A DNA stretch of 64,000 bases from Geranomyces variabilis (lineage: Eukaryota > Chytridiomycota > Chytridiomycetes > Spizellomycetales > Powellomycetaceae). The stretch is from assembly GCA_027603065.1 (NCBI GenBank), contig JADGJP010000006.1, positions 682,001-746,000 of the forward strand, given 5' to 3'. Below the pieces are notes generated by a model. That model saw only the letters and a list, made by a program, of their open reading frames with translations. It ran no database searches and was not told the origin of the DNA. Below, piece after piece: positions 33,941-44,167 of the stretch. Within the stretch, counting starts at the first letter, position 1. Each line of letters begins with the position of its first letter. The position numbers were made by a program, and so were the translations under genes.

Positions 33941-36551
33941 ATGGAACGGTCCGTCAATAAGTTAACCTCAAAAACCATAAAGCCGCTGAAGCCCAAGCAT
34001 GTCCAGAGTACGTGCACTGACGAAATGACTTGGTTGAGACTGCGTATTGTAGAAGCTGCCAAGCATGTCTAGCCTGTAGAGTCAGCGATAGTGCCTCGCA
34101 GGCAAAGCGCAGACTGCTAACTCCGAAGTCTGCAATCCTTTGTTCTGCCCAACAGTCCTTACTGGAGCCTCGTGGCAGCGAGAGATTCCCATATCAGAGC
34201 TCTTTCGTTTCATCAACCACCGCTTGCGCGAGGACCATTGGGTGGTGCGTGTGTGCTCAACGAACCTGCGAAACATAGCGTGACCCACCCGGCGACCAAC
34301 GTGGCTAAATTCCGGTGTCTTGGTCTTAAAAACTCGGCAGGTGGTCTTCAAAGCTCTCATCACAATCCACATTCTGATGCGCGAAGGCGCGACCGATCGC
34401 GTGATCGGCTTCGTCGCATCCAATGCCGGTCTGTTGAACATGGCAAATTTCCGGGACCGCACCAACACGGCCTTAGGGCAAGAACAGAGCAAAAACCTGC
34501 GCGCCTACGCGCTGTATTTGGAGGAAAAAGTCATGACCTATCGTGAGATAAAGACGGATTTTGTCCGGACAAAGCCAGACATGATTGCGCGGCTACGGTC
34601 GTTGGAGGTTGAAAAGGGGTTGTTGAAGGAGGTTGAGCTGTTGCAAAGACAGATCAACGCGTTGCTTGGTTGCACGGTGAGTTTTCCATCCATCTGTCTT
34701 GCGTGAGAAACAATGTGCCCGCAGGGTCAGGCTTATCCGAGACTTTCGATCCTCTTTTGCATAGTTCTATCTTGAAGAGATCGACAATGTGGTTACGCTG
34801 CAAGCATTCCGCCTCCTGATTGGCGATATGATGGCGCTTTTTCATTTGTTGAACGAATCGGTCATCCGCATCCTTGGTATATTCAGATTGGGCACGGGAG
34901 TGGCAAAACTGAGCAGTATGCTCATTCTTTTCATCACCAGGCGAATACTTTGAGATGTCGAAGTCAGATGCAGGCCGCGCGCTGCAGATTTACAAAAACT
35001 TTGCTACGCAAACCACAAAGACTGTTGAGTTCTTCGAAATTGCGCGGCGGTTGAAACACGCTTTGGGCATCGATGTGCCGGTTTTCAAACATGTAAGCGG
35101 CAGAGCGCAGACTTGATACCATTCGCATGTCGAACAGATGGTTTACATCATTCTTTTTCTTTTTCCTCAAAGGCGCCGGTATCGCTTGCTGGCGCGCTTG
35201 AGGACTACTTGAAAGCGCCAGATTTTGAAGCACAGAGGACGGCATACAAGGCCAAAAAAGCTGGAAAGAGCGGAGCGGCCACAAAAGATGAACCGAGCGC
35301 CAGTAGCCAGTCTGCGAGCAGTCCACCAGCGGCGACGGCTGCCAAGAACGAAGCACCGCTGGTGGACTTCTTCTCTTCTTTGGACAACGAGCTTTCCGCA
35401 TTCAACAGTCCATCGGTACAAAATCAATACAACGCGGCATCTTCGGATCCATTCCAGTCGCTGTGGGTTCCCGACCCATCCACGAATCCCTTCGGCGCAC
35501 AGCCATCATCCATGTCCTTGCAGCAACAATCAAATAACCCGTTTGCGCAGGAAACCCAAGCCTTACAGCAGCAAACGTTGGAGATGAACAAACAGCTTCA
35601 GTCACTCCAAGCGAACCTTTCAAATTTTAATCAAGCGGCGGCGCCAATGCCAAACAATCAACTGGCGTTCAACAACGGCTTTCTGCCTCCTCTTCAGCCG
35701 CAACAGTCCTCATACGGTGCCTTCATGTCTGGCCCACAGGCGCAGGACGCCGGCGGGTTCACTGTGGAGAACGTTTTTGGTGGCGGCGGAGGTGCAAGCG
35801 GAACCAACGTATTTGCGGCCTCCTCCGCCGTTCCTGCAATTGGCGGCGGATTCGCTCCTGCTCCTCCGCCCGTTCAACAAACCAACAACTACGATCCATT
35901 CGCCGGTCTTGGTCTTACGCAGGCGCCATCAACGCAAAACCTCACCCTAGATCCCTTTGGCAGTCTGCAAAGTAAACCAACGATTTCTCAGCAAGCGCAT
36001 AACCCTTTTGCTCCTGTGGCGGCGGCAACGCCGTCGTCGACCTCGGCGTCTCCGTTTGGACAAGCGGGCGGCGGCCCGTTTCGCGCGGCACAACAAGGCG
36101 CGGCGGCGACAGGAGGCGGTGGTGGTGTTGGTGGTGGATTTTACGCACAAAGCAACGCGTCGATGCCAAGTCAACCAAATTATATTGCAACGTCGGCCGC
36201 GTCGCCGCCGTTTGGGGCATTCGGAACGCCGCCTGGCGGCGTGGGTCAGAATCGGCAACTTGGCGGGCCGTTTAGCACCGGCATGGGTGGAGGCGGAATG
36301 GGCGGAATGCAAAATCAGCAGCAGGCATTCAACCCGTTCGCGCCGGTCGGACAACAACCATCACAACAACAGCAAATGGGCCAGCAGCATAACGGTGCGG
36401 CGCTGGCGTTCAACCCGTTTGCCCCTGTAGCGGGCGGCCCGCAACAGGTGAGTGCGCTCATCATCGGCTAAAAAAGCGTGCGAACGGTGTTACTAACATA
36501 CGGGATCCTTCTTCGTGCTAGCAGGCGTTGCATGACTCTTCACTTATTTAA
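33941..36551 (+). CDS. AP180/CALM-type clathrin assembly protein (ANTH domain, NPF repeats)
   Basis: An endocytic adaptor that binds PI(4,5)P2 through an N-terminal ANTH domain and recruits clathrin and EH-domain proteins. ANTH landmarks: KPLKPKHVQ/ILTGASWQ, ELFRFINHRLREDHWVVVFK, ITIHILMREGATDRVI, NLRAYALYLEEKVMTYREIK, IDNVVTLQAFRLLIGDMMAL and FFEIARRLKHALGIDVPVF. The family motif ALEDYLKAPDFEAQR follows. The Gln/Ala/Gly-rich tail carries at least six NPF (EH-binding) and several DPF motifs. The last intron (from 36448) contains a perfect TACTAAC branch point at 36491-36497. Splicing it gives the end QQ/ALHDSSLI and TAA 36549-36551. Reading through ends nine codons later, at 36471. Confidence 0.92.
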
Positions 36552-37065
36552 CCTTATGCGAACGGGTCCGCACGTTTAATGTACCCTCGTCACCGAGCGC
36601 CTCTGCCGCCAGCCTTATTTGCCGCCATTCTGGCGTGCCTCCTGGCCGCTCGGAACAACAGTTTCTGTCGGATCTGCTTGCTCGGCCCTTGATTAATAGA
36701 CAGCCTGGGTTCTGCCCACGCCGTATGAAAACTCTTCCTACACCTCATTTTGTTTTTAGTTTGTCTATTTCCAAAAAGCCGATGGGAGCGATTTTTGGGC
36801 AGCTTTCGTTTTCCATGTCCGGTTTTGGCCCCCCGGCTTGTATAAATGATCAAGTGAGCGGAAACCGCTTGCCCTGCTGCGATTCCAATTTGCTCCTGGG
36901 CGCTTCCGTCGCAGGGTATGGCTAGTGCTACACGAGGTGTTTTACTCCCATTGCTGACCTCCGGCCCTTTTGCTGTGACCCTACGTTTGTCTCAATCGCC
37001 ATATTGTGCGGCCGCCCGCGTGAAATGGCACTGCGCCCGCCCGCCTCCAGAACTCATAATCCCGC
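36552..37065. other. Convergent 3' intergenic region
   Basis: 514 bases between the AP180-like gene and TIM10. The sequence is mixed with no repeats. Frames of about 90 codons exist but none has protein-like content. Nothing was identified. Confidence 0.35.
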
Positions 37066-37499
37066 CTACATCATCGCTTGCCCCTGATTAGCCTGCGCTG
37101 TGAGCTTCTGGCCGACCTTCATGTTGACTTCAAAGTATTTTGCGACGCAGCGGTCGATGCACACCGACTCGCCCTTGTTGAGCTCGTTGTCGTGGTACTT
37201 TGGAGGAATGCATTTGCGGTGGCACGAGTCGACGATGCTAATTGAAAAGAGAGCAAAGGGGTTTAGAAGGACGAAATGTCTGCGAGGATTGCTGAGCGGC
37301 AGGCTTCGTTTGTTACTTGTTGAAAAGAGTGGTAACCATTTCCTGCGAAAAAAGAAGCGTTAAGGACTGAGCGGAGGGAATCTGTGGGACCTGGCGGAGG
37401 GCAAGCGGGGCCTGATTTCTTACCAGCTCCTGCTCGGCCATGGACATGTTGAGCCCGCTCTGCATCTGCTGCTGCTGTTGGTATCCTCCGAAGTTCATT
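37066..37499 (-). CDS. TIM10: Mitochondrial small TIM chaperone Tim10
   Basis: A small zinc-binding-like chaperone of the intermembrane space which, with Tim9, escorts hydrophobic carriers to TIM22. Three exons: [20 protein letters not shown] ending AEQEL, then EMVTTLFNN, then [20 protein letters not shown] to the end. The twin CX3C motif is complete (CHRKC and CIDRC, 16 residues apart), and [16 protein letters not shown] is typical of Tim10. The protein ends ANQGQAMM and TAG. Joins: EL/EM and N split AA/C. It is head to head with the HPM1 gene, 301 bases apart. Confidence 0.95.
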
Positions 37500-37800
37500 G
37501 TTGCTGTGTATTGTGTGCTGTGAGAGTCGGTGTTCGCGAGTTGAGCGAGAATTGCATGCGTTGCCTTTGCCCCGGTGGCTGTGCTGAGAGGCTCCGAAGG
37601 AAGCCTGTGGCGCAGCTGTCTGTCGTCGTCAAGGAACTCGCAACCAGCATTAGCTGCTTGACGCTGAGCTGTGAGAGGCAAATGTCGTTTTTTAGCTTTG
37701 GCCAGGTACATACGTATATCTGCTGATCTGGTGTGAAAGAGGAGTCGCAAGGCCGGGCGGACAAACTTTGTCTGGGCAACTGCGACTCTTACAATGCCCA
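37500..37800. promoter_or_regulatory. Divergent intergenic region between TIM10 and HPM1
   Basis: A 301-base head-to-head gap, which very likely holds both promoters. A short AT-rich run with TACATACGTATA lies at about 37707-37718. No RNA gene was seen. Confidence 0.4.
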
Positions 37801-39190
37801 ATGTCTTTTGCTGACTCGCCGGCCGGTTTGGTTCTTGCTATATAGGACCCGCAAGAGCTGCAGGCCGACGCAGCTGCAGCCCTAAGTCCAGGATGCGCGC
37901 AGCCTGTTCCCGTGGCGGCTCCCGCCAAGATAGTCACTTTGGACGACGAGCTGGTACGGGCAACTCCGACCAGACCATTACTTTTTTGGTTTGCCTTTTC
38001 TTACTGGTGTTGTCTCTAGCTCAGCAAGAAACTGACAGTGATCGCCGAGCCCGTCGTTACCTCGGCCGGAACGCTATACAAGCGGAATGCCGCCGACGTG
38101 AAGTTTGATATCGCGGATGGGGACGACATGGAAGGCGAGAACCTACTCGCGCAAGCTATCCTGTCGCAGACCGATCTGATACCCGGGCGCTACGAAGGTT
38201 CGTACATGCTGTCAATGTCTGTTAGCTTTATACAGCCGAAAACGTGGAAAACTCACCTGTGGGACATTCTCCAGGCGGACTGAAAACCTGGGAATGCGCG
38301 ACGGATGTCATTGAGTACTTGAGCTCGCTGGGTCCAGAAGCCCTGCGTGGGAAGCGGGTGATGGAGGTAGGATTAACCGGCTCCACGTCTTTACCTTTTC
38401 TGTGGCGCGGGCTGCTCTGAGACTCGTGTTGTGTTTTTCCAGCTGGGATCCGGATCATCGCTGCCAGGGATTTACTGCCTTGGACAGGGTGCCTTTGTCG
38501 ATCTCCAGGACTATGTAAGAGCTTGATGTTAAATGGCCGATTAAAGCGAAATCTTAATCCTCTCGGTTCTTTATCTAGAATGAAGAAGTGCTGCATCTCG
38601 TTACGATCCCAAATGTTCTGATCAACGCGACTATGACGTCGACACCAGTGCCCGCCGAAGCGCACGAATCCGGCACCACGGAAGTGGACGTCGATTATGC
38701 AAAGCTGTCAGAACTGCCGGTCAGATTCTGGTCCGGAGACTGGGGCTTGTTAAAGGTTAGATTAAGAAGTCATTCATGCGCAGGGCAGCTTCAACCTTAC
38801 GCCTGACGCCATTGGTCTTGTAGAACGAGCTCCAAACCCTTTCCAATGAAGAAAAGTACGACGTAATCCTTACGGCGGAGACTATCTACGCGGCGGAATC
38901 GCACGACAAGCTGCTGGATCTCATCAAAGCCATCATTAAGCCGTCTGGCGTTGTGTGAGTCCTCTGGTCCCTCTTGCGCGCTTGAGCAGATCTGAGCATG
39001 TGACCCTGATTTTTCACTCCCTTCATCCCACTTCAGCTACATCGCGGCCAAAACTACCTACTTTGGATGCTCGGGCTCGCTTGCGCAGTTCCTGCACTTG
39101 GTCCGACAGCGTGGAAATGTATCGAGCGTCCAGACCGTGTGGGTAGAGACGCGGACGGTACGGCGCGAAATCGTCAAGTTGACGTTTTGA
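37801..39190 (+). CDS. HPM1: Protein-histidine N-methyltransferase HPM1/METTL18
   Basis: A SAM-dependent enzyme that methylates a histidine of ribosomal protein uL3. The spliced protein starts MSFADSPAALSPG and runs through VTLDDEL/LSKKLTVIAEPV, LLAQAILSQTDLIPGRYEGG, KTWECATDVIEYLSSL, the SAM site VMELGSGSSLPGIYCLGQGA, FVDLQDYNEEVLHLVTIPNV (the DYN and TIPN blocks are diagnostic), VILTAETIYAAESHDKLLDL and the end RREIVKLTF. The first intron (about 37826-37880) must end at the CTGCAG before CC CTA: an earlier in-frame TAG (about 37843) is thereby removed. At least five more introns follow. An AATAAA lies downstream at 39269-39274. Confidence 0.93.
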
Positions 39191-39268
39191 GGGGTATGGG
39201 CGTCGCCTGCCATAAGCGCTGTTGAGATATATATATTTTTGGAGTCAAGTGGACGATTGTTTGCATGC

Positions 39269-39274
39269 AATAAA
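39269..39274 (+). terminator. Likely polyadenylation signal of HPM1
   Basis: A perfect AATAAA about 80 bases after the HPM1 stop codon, between it and the next gene on the same strand. Function is inferred from position. Confidence 0.4.
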
Positions 39275-39398
39275 TCATTAGAGAGGTCCGAAAGGGCCGG
39301 ACACAAAAACGTCACACTTACGCGCACCCCCCAACTCTCGACCACTGAGCATTCCTAATCTTCCGGTATCATAAACTCTCCTCCCAAAAAGAAAATCA

Positions 39399-40232
39399 AT
39401 GACTGCCAAGAAGATCTTCGTCGTTACCGGCGCAAACAAGGGCATCGGAAAAGAGATTGTTTTGGCGCTGCCTAAAGCCTTCCCGCAGCCGGCCGTCATT
39501 TACGTCGCCGCCCGCGACAAGTCTCGCGGCGATGCGGCCGTCGCCGAAATGAAGAAAAGCCTCGGTGCAGACTCCACCGCCCAGCTCGAATTTCTCGCCC
39601 TCGATATTTCTTCAGAAGATAGCATTCGCGAGGCGGTCGCGGCCATCAAAGCCGGGCCGGGCCACATTGACGTTTTGATCAACAACGCCGGCATTGCGTC
39701 CAAGGGCGATGCGTTCGACGCCGACATTGCCCGCGCAACCATCGCGACCAACTACTATGGGACAAAGCACGCCACGCTGGCGTTTCTCCCGCTGATACGT
39801 CCGGGCGGTCGCATCGTCAATGTTAGCTCAATGGCTGGGAAACTAAACATCGTGCAAGCCCCTTTGCAGGCGCAGTTCAGCGACCCAGAGCTGACGCTCG
39901 ACAAGTTGGACTCGCTGATGGAGTCGTTTATTACCGCCGTTGCCGACGGGACGTATAAGGAGAAAGGATGGCCGCGAACCACCTACGGCACGTCCAAGCT
40001 GGGAGTCACGGCAATGACGCGGGTTTTGTCGCGGCAGGCAGATGTTCGCGACAAGAACATCTTTGTCGCAGCTTGTTGCCCAGGATGGTGCAAGACCGAC
40101 ATGGCGGGAGACAGGGCGCCAAAGTCGGCGGCTGACGGAGCCAAAACGCCGGTGCTCCTTGCGACAGCGAGTAGTGTAGCGGAGTGGGAGAACGGAGGGT
40201 ACTTGACCGAGGAGAAGCCAGCAAAGTGGTAA
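39399..40232 (+). CDS. Carbonyl reductase-type short-chain dehydrogenase
   Basis: 277 residues, no introns. A classical SDR of the CBR1 type that reduces carbonyl compounds with NADPH in the cytosol. Visible parts: coenzyme loop FVVTGANKGIGKEIVLAL, ARDKSR (a basic residue favouring NADPH), LDIS, VLINNAGIAS, the catalytic Ser in RIVNVSSMAGKL, the catalytic Tyr/Lys in TYGTSKLGV, and the C-terminal CCPGWCKTDMAGDRAPKSA typical of CBR1 homologues. The ~40-residue insert between Ser and Tyr (SDPELTLDKLDSLMESF) is also characteristic. The substrate is not predictable. It starts 208 bases after the HPM1 stop on the same strand. Confidence 0.92.
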   Translation: MTAKKIFVVTGANKGIGKEIVLALPKAFPQPAVIYVAARDKSRGDAAVAEMKKSLGADSTAQLEFLALDISSEDSIREAVAAIKAGPGHIDVLINNAGIASKGDAFDADIARATIATNYYGTKHATLAFLPLIRPGGRIVNVSSMAGKLNIVQAPLQAQFSDPELTLDKLDSLMESFITAVADGTYKEKGWPRTTYGTSKLGVTAMTRVLSRQADVRDKNIFVAACCPGWCKTDMAGDRAPKSAADGAKTPVLLATASSVAEWENGGYLTEEKPAKW

Positions 40233-41682
40233 AAAGAAATGAAGACACCTTTTTTTACCCCTTGCAAGTCTCCTTTGCACGAGACATTTGGCATTGATAG
40301 CGCCTAGTCCCGAGCACGAGCCTGCACAATACCATGATTATTGCCATCTGCTCTCCACGAGAGCACTCGTGGTAATTGAAGCGCCAACTCGTGTCGGAAT
40401 GCACGGGTGCTATCACTGGCTTCACTGACATGGGCCTGGGCCGACTGGTCTGCGTGGGATTGCAGGTGCAATCAATCTCCTTGCTCGTGTCGATTCGGCT
40501 ATAATTATTCGTCAATCACTAACTCCGCACGAGGGCCTCGCACTGCCATCTCCAATCTCCTCTTCACGAGGCAGCGCGTGCCAATCCGGAAGCGCGCACA
40601 TCTCTCGGTACGGCCCACCTGCCTGAGTCTGGGCCGCCTGGAACTGGCTGCTGGCCCTTCCTCCAAATCCTTTTGTCGCACGTTTTATGGCGCTCGCTTT
40701 TAACAAGAACGCAGGGTTGTTTGTGGGAGGGCCTTGAGCCCAACTCAGCCAGAAGCCAAACGAACTATTGTGTGACGCCCAAACCGTGCAGCCGACTGAG
40801 CCGAGCCGCCGGGCGTTGATGAAATCTTTGAGATACATCATCGTCACCACCGAGTGACCGAGAAGGGAAAAGATCGTCACCTGTGCAAACTGCTCGGACG
40901 GGGCGCAATAACTGCACTTCGTATTCGCCTGAACTTTGCCATCGTCATGCCCGGGGCACTTTGTGGGATACAGTACACTTGCTGGCTGCATCTGACAGTC
41001 GGGATCGGCAAGGGGGGAGGGGACCTTGGGTACAAGGCGGGATCGAATGGGGATTTTCGCTCTCCCTAAAAAGTTGATTATGCACCGCCCGGATACGGAA
41101 GGAAGGTGTTTGCAAAAATTCTCAAGATCATGCATGACAAGATAGCGAGCGAGAGGCCAGGAACGCGAGAGCATTGCCGAGGGATGCCCCGTTTTCCGCC
41201 TTGCCGTTCGAGTCTCAAGAGTCAAGACCCACGCGGGGCATCGGGTGGCTTGACATTGTTGTAGGTCGCAAATGGGAAGCGCCTATACTCGTCTATTCGT
41301 GGGGGCCTCATCATTAGTCTTAGCCAAGCATATCGCAAGGTACAATTGCACAAAGGAGGGGTAAAAAGTTAGCCTATCGGACTGTACCCCCCGCGCCCCG
41401 TGCTGGCGGCCGCTGGCGTTGAGTTAGCGCAGTTGACTGTTGCCCACTGGAGCTGCAGCTGGAGCCCCCCGCCCGCCCGCCTGCCTGCCTGCCTGCCCGC
41501 TCTGCTGGACTCGAAAGTACAAAAAAGCCCCTCTCTCTCTGAGTTCGCGCCAGCCATCGCGTTCGTGTGTTTTTTTTTTTCTGTATTGTGCCAGGCACTG
41601 CCAGCCCCAACAAAGACCTGCCTCGCCCACTTTTCGCTGCCCGCTCTTGCTCTCTTCCTTCCCATCTCCCAGCCCTCTCTTT

Positions 41683-41719
41683 CTCCCTCTCTCTCGCTCT
41701 CTCTCTCTCTCTCTTCCTC
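41683..41719 (+). repeat. (TC)n microsatellite
   Basis: A near-perfect CT/TC run in the presumed leader of the homeobox gene. Confidence 0.8.
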
Positions 41720-41910
41720 CAACGTTTTCTGGGGGTTTGCGCTGCAAGCCGGCGTTTTCTTTTTTTTTTTTGTCCTTGTGCGACCGCGATTAATTAGCAA
41801 CGGGTGCGGGGCCACGCAGCCTTGTCTCAGCATTCCCGTCGGCATCGTCCCATTCGTCGTGCCAATCTCCTTCTCCAACAACACCCGAGCGCTTCTTCCT
41901 TGCCCGTCTC

Positions 41911-41959
41911 CCTCGCTCTCTCGCTCGCTCTCTCTCTCTCTCTCTCTCGCTCTCTCTCC
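41911..41959 (+). repeat. (TC)n microsatellite, second tract
   Basis: A second interrupted TC/GCTC run ending about 30 bases before the homeobox ATG. It may act as a promoter pyrimidine tract. Confidence 0.8.
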
Positions 41960-41989
41960 CTTCCTCGGCTGCCGTCTTCTCCGCTAACA

Positions 41990-43693
41990 ATGGAAACCCT
42001 CGCAGACGTTGCGCTCGGCCTCGTGCCTTGGGCCACCCTTGCGCAGTCGGAACTCTCGCCACCTCTGCGAGCGTCCTCCTCCAGCGACGCTTCTTCTTCT
42101 TCCCCGCTGCGCTCGTCGCCTCCTGCAGCGTCCTACGTGCACTCGCACCCACTGACCCACGAGGGCGGGTACAAGGCGCCTCCGCGGCTGCGGCACCTGT
42201 CTGCCGAAGACCAACCCATGGTGGATGCATTCTCCACCACTCTTCGCCATACCTCTCCAATTGCTGGAGAGGAGGCCAATGGCAACGCTTCGCCATTAAC
42301 CGCCCGCAAGCCTCGCACCCGTGCGCCTTCAGTCATGGACATGAACTTCCTAGTCAACGAGGCCGACGTGGAACCTGGAGACTTGGCCCCTGCGCAGCAA
42401 CAGTCGCTGTCCTCCACCCCGTCGATGGCGACTCCTTCGCCGGAACCCGTGGTTGCTGCGCAGCCCTCGCCTCCCATTATGGTCAATTCGCTCGCCGAAT
42501 CCGCAAAGGTGTGCAGGCTGGTGACTCGCGAGCGCCGCAAGCCCAATAGCTCTACCAACGATTCGCAAGTGCGGGAAAATCGAGTTCCCGTATTGCAACC
42601 TGCGCCCTCGGCGGCGAGCTTCAAGACACGGAACCGGCAGCGAACTAAAAGTGTGCACCAGGACAAGACAACGGCGACGTCTCCTACGGCGCCAGTATCT
42701 CCGCCTAGCTCGCTTGTACTTCTCACGCCTGTCGCTTCTCCGCGAAGCCTCAATCAACAAGCGCAAGAGCTTCCGATTACCATGGCCATCGCCATGCAGG
42801 CCCTCCCAGCCGTCCGCAAGCGAAGCCGTATCAATGCGGACCAGCTCGCGATTTTGAACGCCGTCTTTTCTCACACATTCTTCCCGACGACCGAGATTCG
42901 CCTGGCTATTGCTCGCGAAACGGGATTGTCGGCAAGGACTGTTCAAGTGTGGTTTCAAAACCGTCGTCAGCAGTGGCGGGCTCGCAATGGGTCTCCGCCT
43001 GCTGTTGGCGGCGAGGCAACCCGTCCCGAAGGCGACGGCAGAGAAACGGCTGCAAGTGAACTGGCAGTAGAAAATGATCAAGCCGGCAAACCTCAGCCGG
43101 TTAAACGCGTTATGATCAAGGCAACACGCGGTCGCCCTAGACTCGAAGATTCGGCCCGTCCTGCGTCCACGCCGCCCGCGAAAGCGCCTAGGCCTCACCG
43201 GGTGCCCTCTGACGTCGTCCTGGCGCCCGCGTGCGCACGATGCTCGCCTCCGCCCGCAAACATTGACGCGACTGCAGCTGCGACTAGCGACATTCCCAAC
43301 GCAACGCCATGCGGCTGCTCCTCCCCAGACCCAACTCCATCGCAGCTGCCTGTGCATATCGCCGGCTGGCCAGCCTCGTCATCACCTCCTCCCGCGCATC
43401 ACCTGCTTTTGAACTACCGGCCATTCCGCCACGCTCGCGTCGTCACCGTGCCTGACGCGAACGTCGCCAAGACCCTTGAAACAGACAGCAGCACGCGGCC
43501 CGAACACACGCCGCCTGCGACTCCACGAGCAGGTCCAGCACCCACTACCATTACAACCACGCGTCCAACTCCTTATCCGTTCCCTACACGCTCCTCGTCG
43601 GGTGTTGTGCCTGTCACGGTGCCTGCTGCCAACGCTGCGGCCCGACGGCTAGCTCATCCGCCTCTCGTCGCCCCGCTCCACCACTTTTCTTAG
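41990..43693 (+). CDS. Homeodomain transcription factor
   Basis: 567 residues in a single exon. A homeodomain lies at about residues 275-335: RKRSRINADQLAILNAVF (arm and helix 1), FPTTEIRLAIARETGL (helix 2) and SARTVQVWFQNRRQQWRARN (recognition helix 3, with the invariant WFQNRR). This is the typical 60-residue form, not the TALE form. The rest is Ser/Pro/Ala-rich and disordered, with RKPRTRAPS and RNRQRTK as possible nuclear signals and an AT-hook-like KATRGRPR after the homeodomain. Fungal proteins of this type act as nuclear regulators of development. The particular target is unknown. Confidence 0.92.
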   Translation: METLADVALGLVPWATLAQSELSPPLRASSSSDASSSSPLRSSPPAASYVHSHPLTHEGGYKAPPRLRHLSAEDQPMVDAFSTTLRHTSPIAGEEANGNASPLTARKPRTRAPSVMDMNFLVNEADVEPGDLAPAQQQSLSSTPSMATPSPEPVVAAQPSPPIMVNSLAESAKVCRLVTRERRKPNSSTNDSQVRENRVPVLQPAPSAASFKTRNRQRTKSVHQDKTTATSPTAPVSPPSSLVLLTPVASPRSLNQQAQELPITMAIAMQALPAVRKRSRINADQLAILNAVFSHTFFPTTEIRLAIARETGLSARTVQVWFQNRRQQWRARNGSPPAVGGEATRPEGDGRETAASELAVENDQAGKPQPVKRVMIKATRGRPRLEDSARPASTPPAKAPRPHRVPSDVVLAPACARCSPPPANIDATAAATSDIPNATPCGCSSPDPTPSQLPVHIAGWPASSSPPPAHHLLLNYRPFRHARVVTVPDANVAKTLETDSSTRPEHTPPATPRAGPAPTTITTTRPTPYPFPTRSSSGVVPVTVPAANAAARRLAHPPLVAPLHHFS

Positions 43694-44167
43694 ATATACC
43701 CCTTGCATTTTCAACCAAAAAAAAAAAAACAAAGTGATTCAAATTAGCATACTGTCCTACTATTGATCCATCCAGCTTTTGCCCTTCCCTAAATGTCGAT
43801 ACCCCCTAGCTTCCTCCCGCTTCGCGTGCGCACTAGCTTTCCTTCTTCTCCTTGTTGCGGTCGCTTTCCTTTTTCTTCCAACAAAATTATAAGGGACTTT
43901 GTGCGAGAAAAACAAATTTCTTTACACTCAAAAATATGCTGTAACCACACCATTCTGCTAAGCGAGATGTTTCCAACCCCGTCTTTTCAAACCCTGCGGC
44001 CGCCCTATTTGTCATGACAAATTCTGTCATCCTGGAATCTAAAATGACGGTCTCTCATCCAAGCAAATCGTCTCATGCAGAAAAAAAAGGTCGAAAGGAC
44101 TCTACACACACCCCAAGTGCGGTTGGTTTAACCTGTGTTTTTGTCTATCAAGGTGGGTGGCGGGCAT
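43694..44167. other. Convergent 3' intergenic region
   Basis: 474 bases with a poly-A run at 43718-43731 shortly after the homeobox stop codon. The remainder is AT-rich without recognisable elements. Confidence 0.4.

Larger units (their letters stand above)
40233..41989. promoter_or_regulatory. Long non-coding stretch upstream of the homeobox gene
   Basis: 1757 bases, the largest gap in the window. The part next to the gene (41500-41985) is strongly pyrimidine-biased with two TC tracts, which looks like a long 5' UTR/promoter. Earlier parts (40300-41300) are GC-balanced, with many tiny frames on both strands but none with protein-like content. A gene of this transcription-factor type often has an extended control region. 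The function is inferred. Confidence 0.5.

Noticed and set aside
37838-37846. Stop codon read-through in HPM1
   Set aside because: A normal intron with matching phase removes the TAG, so no read-through is needed.
40512-41225. A 237-codon minus-strand frame in the large gap
   Set aside because: It begins with TTG rather than ATG, has no recognisable family, hydrophobic core or codon bias, and was treated as chance.
42350-43357. A 335-codon minus-strand frame across the homeobox gene
   Set aside because: The homeodomain on the plus strand is unmistakable and the antisense frame is Arg/Ala filler.
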